Part shown: in pieces, positions 62,722-64,000 of the stretch | Numbering within the stretch: the first letter of the stretch is position 1 | Layout: every line of letters begins with the position of its first letter | Assembly (NCBI GenBank): GCA_020634335.1 | Contig: JACKBY010000012.1 | Span: forward strand, 1 to 64,000 | Direction: 5' to 3' | Source: Promineifilum sp. | Lineage (GTDB): Bacteria; Chloroflexota; Anaerolineae; Promineifilales; Promineifilaceae | Length of the DNA: 64,000 bases | Program-made: the position numbers and the translations under genes | The notes under the pieces: generated by a model | Seen by the model: the letters and a program-made list of their open reading frames with translations, nothing else | Told to the model about the DNA's origin: nothing | Database searches by the model: none

Positions 62722-64000
62722 CTAATTTTTTAGTCGCCAATCCAGCGCCGTGTGGCGCTGGGCGGTGGGGTTGGTGCGCACGGCGATCTGTAGGGCGCGG
62801 CGCGTGCCGACCAGGATCGCCAGCCGCCGGGCGCGGGTCACGGCCGTGTAGAGCAAATTGCGCTGCAACATCATGTAGTGCTGCACCACCACCGGGATGA
62901 CCACGCACGGATACTCCGACCCCTGCGACTTGTGGACGCTGACGGCAAAGGCGTGGATCAGTTCATCTACCTCCAGAAACCCATAGACCACCGGCGCGCC
63001 GTCGATGGCGACGGTCAACGTCTGCTCGATGGCATCCATGGCCGTCACGCGGCCGATGTCGCCATTATAAACGCTTTTGTCATAGTTGTTGACCGTCTGC
63101 ATCACCTTGTCACCGACGCGAAAGACGCGCCCTCCAATCCGGCGCTCCATCTTGCGCGGGGCCGGGGGATTCAGCGCCTCCTGCAGCAGCCCGTTCAGCC
63201 GCGTCACCCCCGCCAGGCCGTTGTACATGGGGGCCAGCACCTGCACGTCGTCGATGGGGTCGAGGCCGAACTTGTGCGGGATGCGCTTGGCGACGATGTC
63301 GACCAGCAGTTCGGCCGTCTCGCCGGGGTCCTCCTTGATGAACAGGAAGAAGTCCTCCGCGTCGGGGCGGGTTTCGGGCATATGGCCCTGATTGATGCGG
63401 TGGGCGTTGCGGATGATGAGCGAGCCGGCCGCCTGCCGAAAGATCGTCTCCAGCCGCACGACAGCGGCCACGTCGGAGGCGATCAGATCGCGCAGCACAT
63501 CGCCCGCCCCCACCGACGGCAACTGATCGATGTCGCCCACCAGCAGCAGATGGCTGTCGGAGCCGATGGCCCGCAGCAAGTTATAGGCCAGCACCAGGTC
63601 GAGCATTGACGTCTCGTCGATGACGATCAGGTCGGCGTCGATGGGGTTGTTCTCGTTGCGGCCGAAGCCCTCGCCCGGCTTGAACTCCAACAGGCGATGG
63701 ATGGTCTTGGCCTCGCGGCCGGTGGCCTCGGTCAGCCGCTTGGCCGCCCGGCCCGTGGGCGAGGCCAGGGCGTAGCTGTGGCCCGTGGCATCGAGGATGT
63801 CGAGCAGCGTGCGCAGCGTCGTCGTCTTGCCCGTGCCCGGCCCGCCGGTCAGGATGGTCAGCTTGTGGGTCAAGGCGGCGTTGACAGCTTGACCCTGTTG
63901 CGCCGTCAGCGTGGTAAAGGATGGCCCATTCACCCCGCGGCCGATCGACGTCGCCATCTGAACGCCACCGCGCAAGTCACTCAGCCGGCTGGTGGGATGC
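62722..64000 (-). CDS. RecD2/TraA-like DNA helicase, 5' end outside window
   Basis: About 425 C-terminal residues; the frame is open to the window edge and RecD2 proteins are usually 700 residues or more. Helicase motifs of SF1B: I LTILTGGPGTGKTTTLRTLL, Ia ALASPTGRAAKRL, II LIVIDETSMLD, III LLLVGDIDQLPSVGAGDVL, IV LETIFRQA, V FAVSVHKSQGSEYPCVVIPV and VI NLLYTAVTRARRLAILVG, all intact. 5'-3' helicase probably in recombination repair; no recB or recC nearby. Confidence 0.92.
   Translation of the reverse strand, partial: HPTSRLSDLRGGVQMATSIGRGVNGPSFTTLTAQQGQAVNAALTHKLTILTGGPGTGKTTTLRTLLDILDATGHSYALASPTGRAAKRLTEATGREAKTIHRLLEFKPGEGFGRNENNPIDADLIVIDETSMLDLVLAYNLLRAIGSDSHLLLVGDIDQLPSVGAGDVLRDLIASDVAAVVRLETIFRQAAGSLIIRNAHRINQGHMPETRPDAEDFFLFIKEDPGETAELLVDIVAKRIPHKFGLDPIDDVQVLAPMYNGLAGVTRLNGLLQEALNPPAPRKMERRIGGRVFRVGDKVMQTVNNYDKSVYNGDIGRVTAMDAIEQTLTVAIDGAPVVYGFLEVDELIHAFAVSVHKSQGSEYPCVVIPVVVQHYMMLQRNLLYTAVTRARRLAILVGTRRALQIAVRTNPTAQRHTALDWRLKN

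Overview
The window is about 64 kb of a GC-rich (roughly 60-65% by eye) bacterial chromosome. Nearly all of it is coding, in short co-directional runs, with one tRNA and no rRNA. Gene content and protein style suggest Chloroflexota, most likely an Anaerolineae-type filamentous lineage: many lipoproteins with Thr/Pro-rich linkers, large TPR and beta-propeller envelope proteins, LysM-M23 peptidases, a MoxR-DUF58 pair, and HrcA/CIRCE control of groESL. This assignment is inference from gene style, not from a marker-gene comparison.

Layout. 1-1.9 kb (+): the 3' part of a HAD-IIA phosphatase, coupled to rlmN. 1.9-17.4 kb (mostly -): a LysM-M23 peptidase; rho with its own promoter and a long leader; the run rpsB-tsf-pyrH-frr-uppS-cdsA-fbp, which joins translation, UMP supply, polyprenyl and phospholipid precursors and gluconeogenesis; lysC coupled to a short-chain dehydrogenase; a PspC-domain peptide; a glycoside-hydrolase-like lipoprotein; a long class II aldolase; a GNAT acetyltransferase; and a small antitoxin-like gene. 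17.7-32.4 kb (+): an apparently unannotated small structured RNA with consensus promoter and terminator, alaS, then an envelope and cell-wall block (membrane proteins, ruvX, mltG, a solute-binding-like lipoprotein, a Slt-type transglycosylase, a large propeller protein) and miaB.

32.4-41.3 kb: DUF58 and MoxR (-), then lipoproteins, a membrane protein and gyrB (+). 41.3-43.6 kb (-): modB, modA and a PadR regulator, with no modC. 43.7-46.4 kb: a REP-like double hairpin, a nuclease-Excalibur lipoprotein, a P-loop kinase, a YbaK-type deacylase and a class I glutamine amidotransferase. 46.5-53.5 kb (-): rplS with a terminator-like hairpin in its leader, bifunctional nnr, tRNA-Arg(UCU), a MoaD-like protein, a two-gene unit of unrecognised proteins, a three-LysM M23 peptidase and an HD phosphohydrolase. 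53.5-58.1 kb (+): a GT2 glycosyltransferase, a TPR protein, and groES-groEL behind two CIRCE operators. 58.2-64 kb: a frameshifted, 3'-truncated YD-repeat (RHS-like) pseudogene, then on the - strand a P-loop kinase, a SpoIIE-type phosphatase bordered by heptamer tandem repeats, and the 3' part of a RecD2-like helicase.

The strongest non-coding signals are: (1) a 21-bp inverted repeat that places both possible pyrH start codons in the loop of an mRNA hairpin; (2) the small RNA before alaS; (3) an intrinsic-terminator-like hairpin between the rplS promoter and its start codon; (4) a long structured rpsB leader. Together they suggest RNA-level control of translation-related genes. I did not find an obvious defence system, CRISPR array, prophage or complete transposon.
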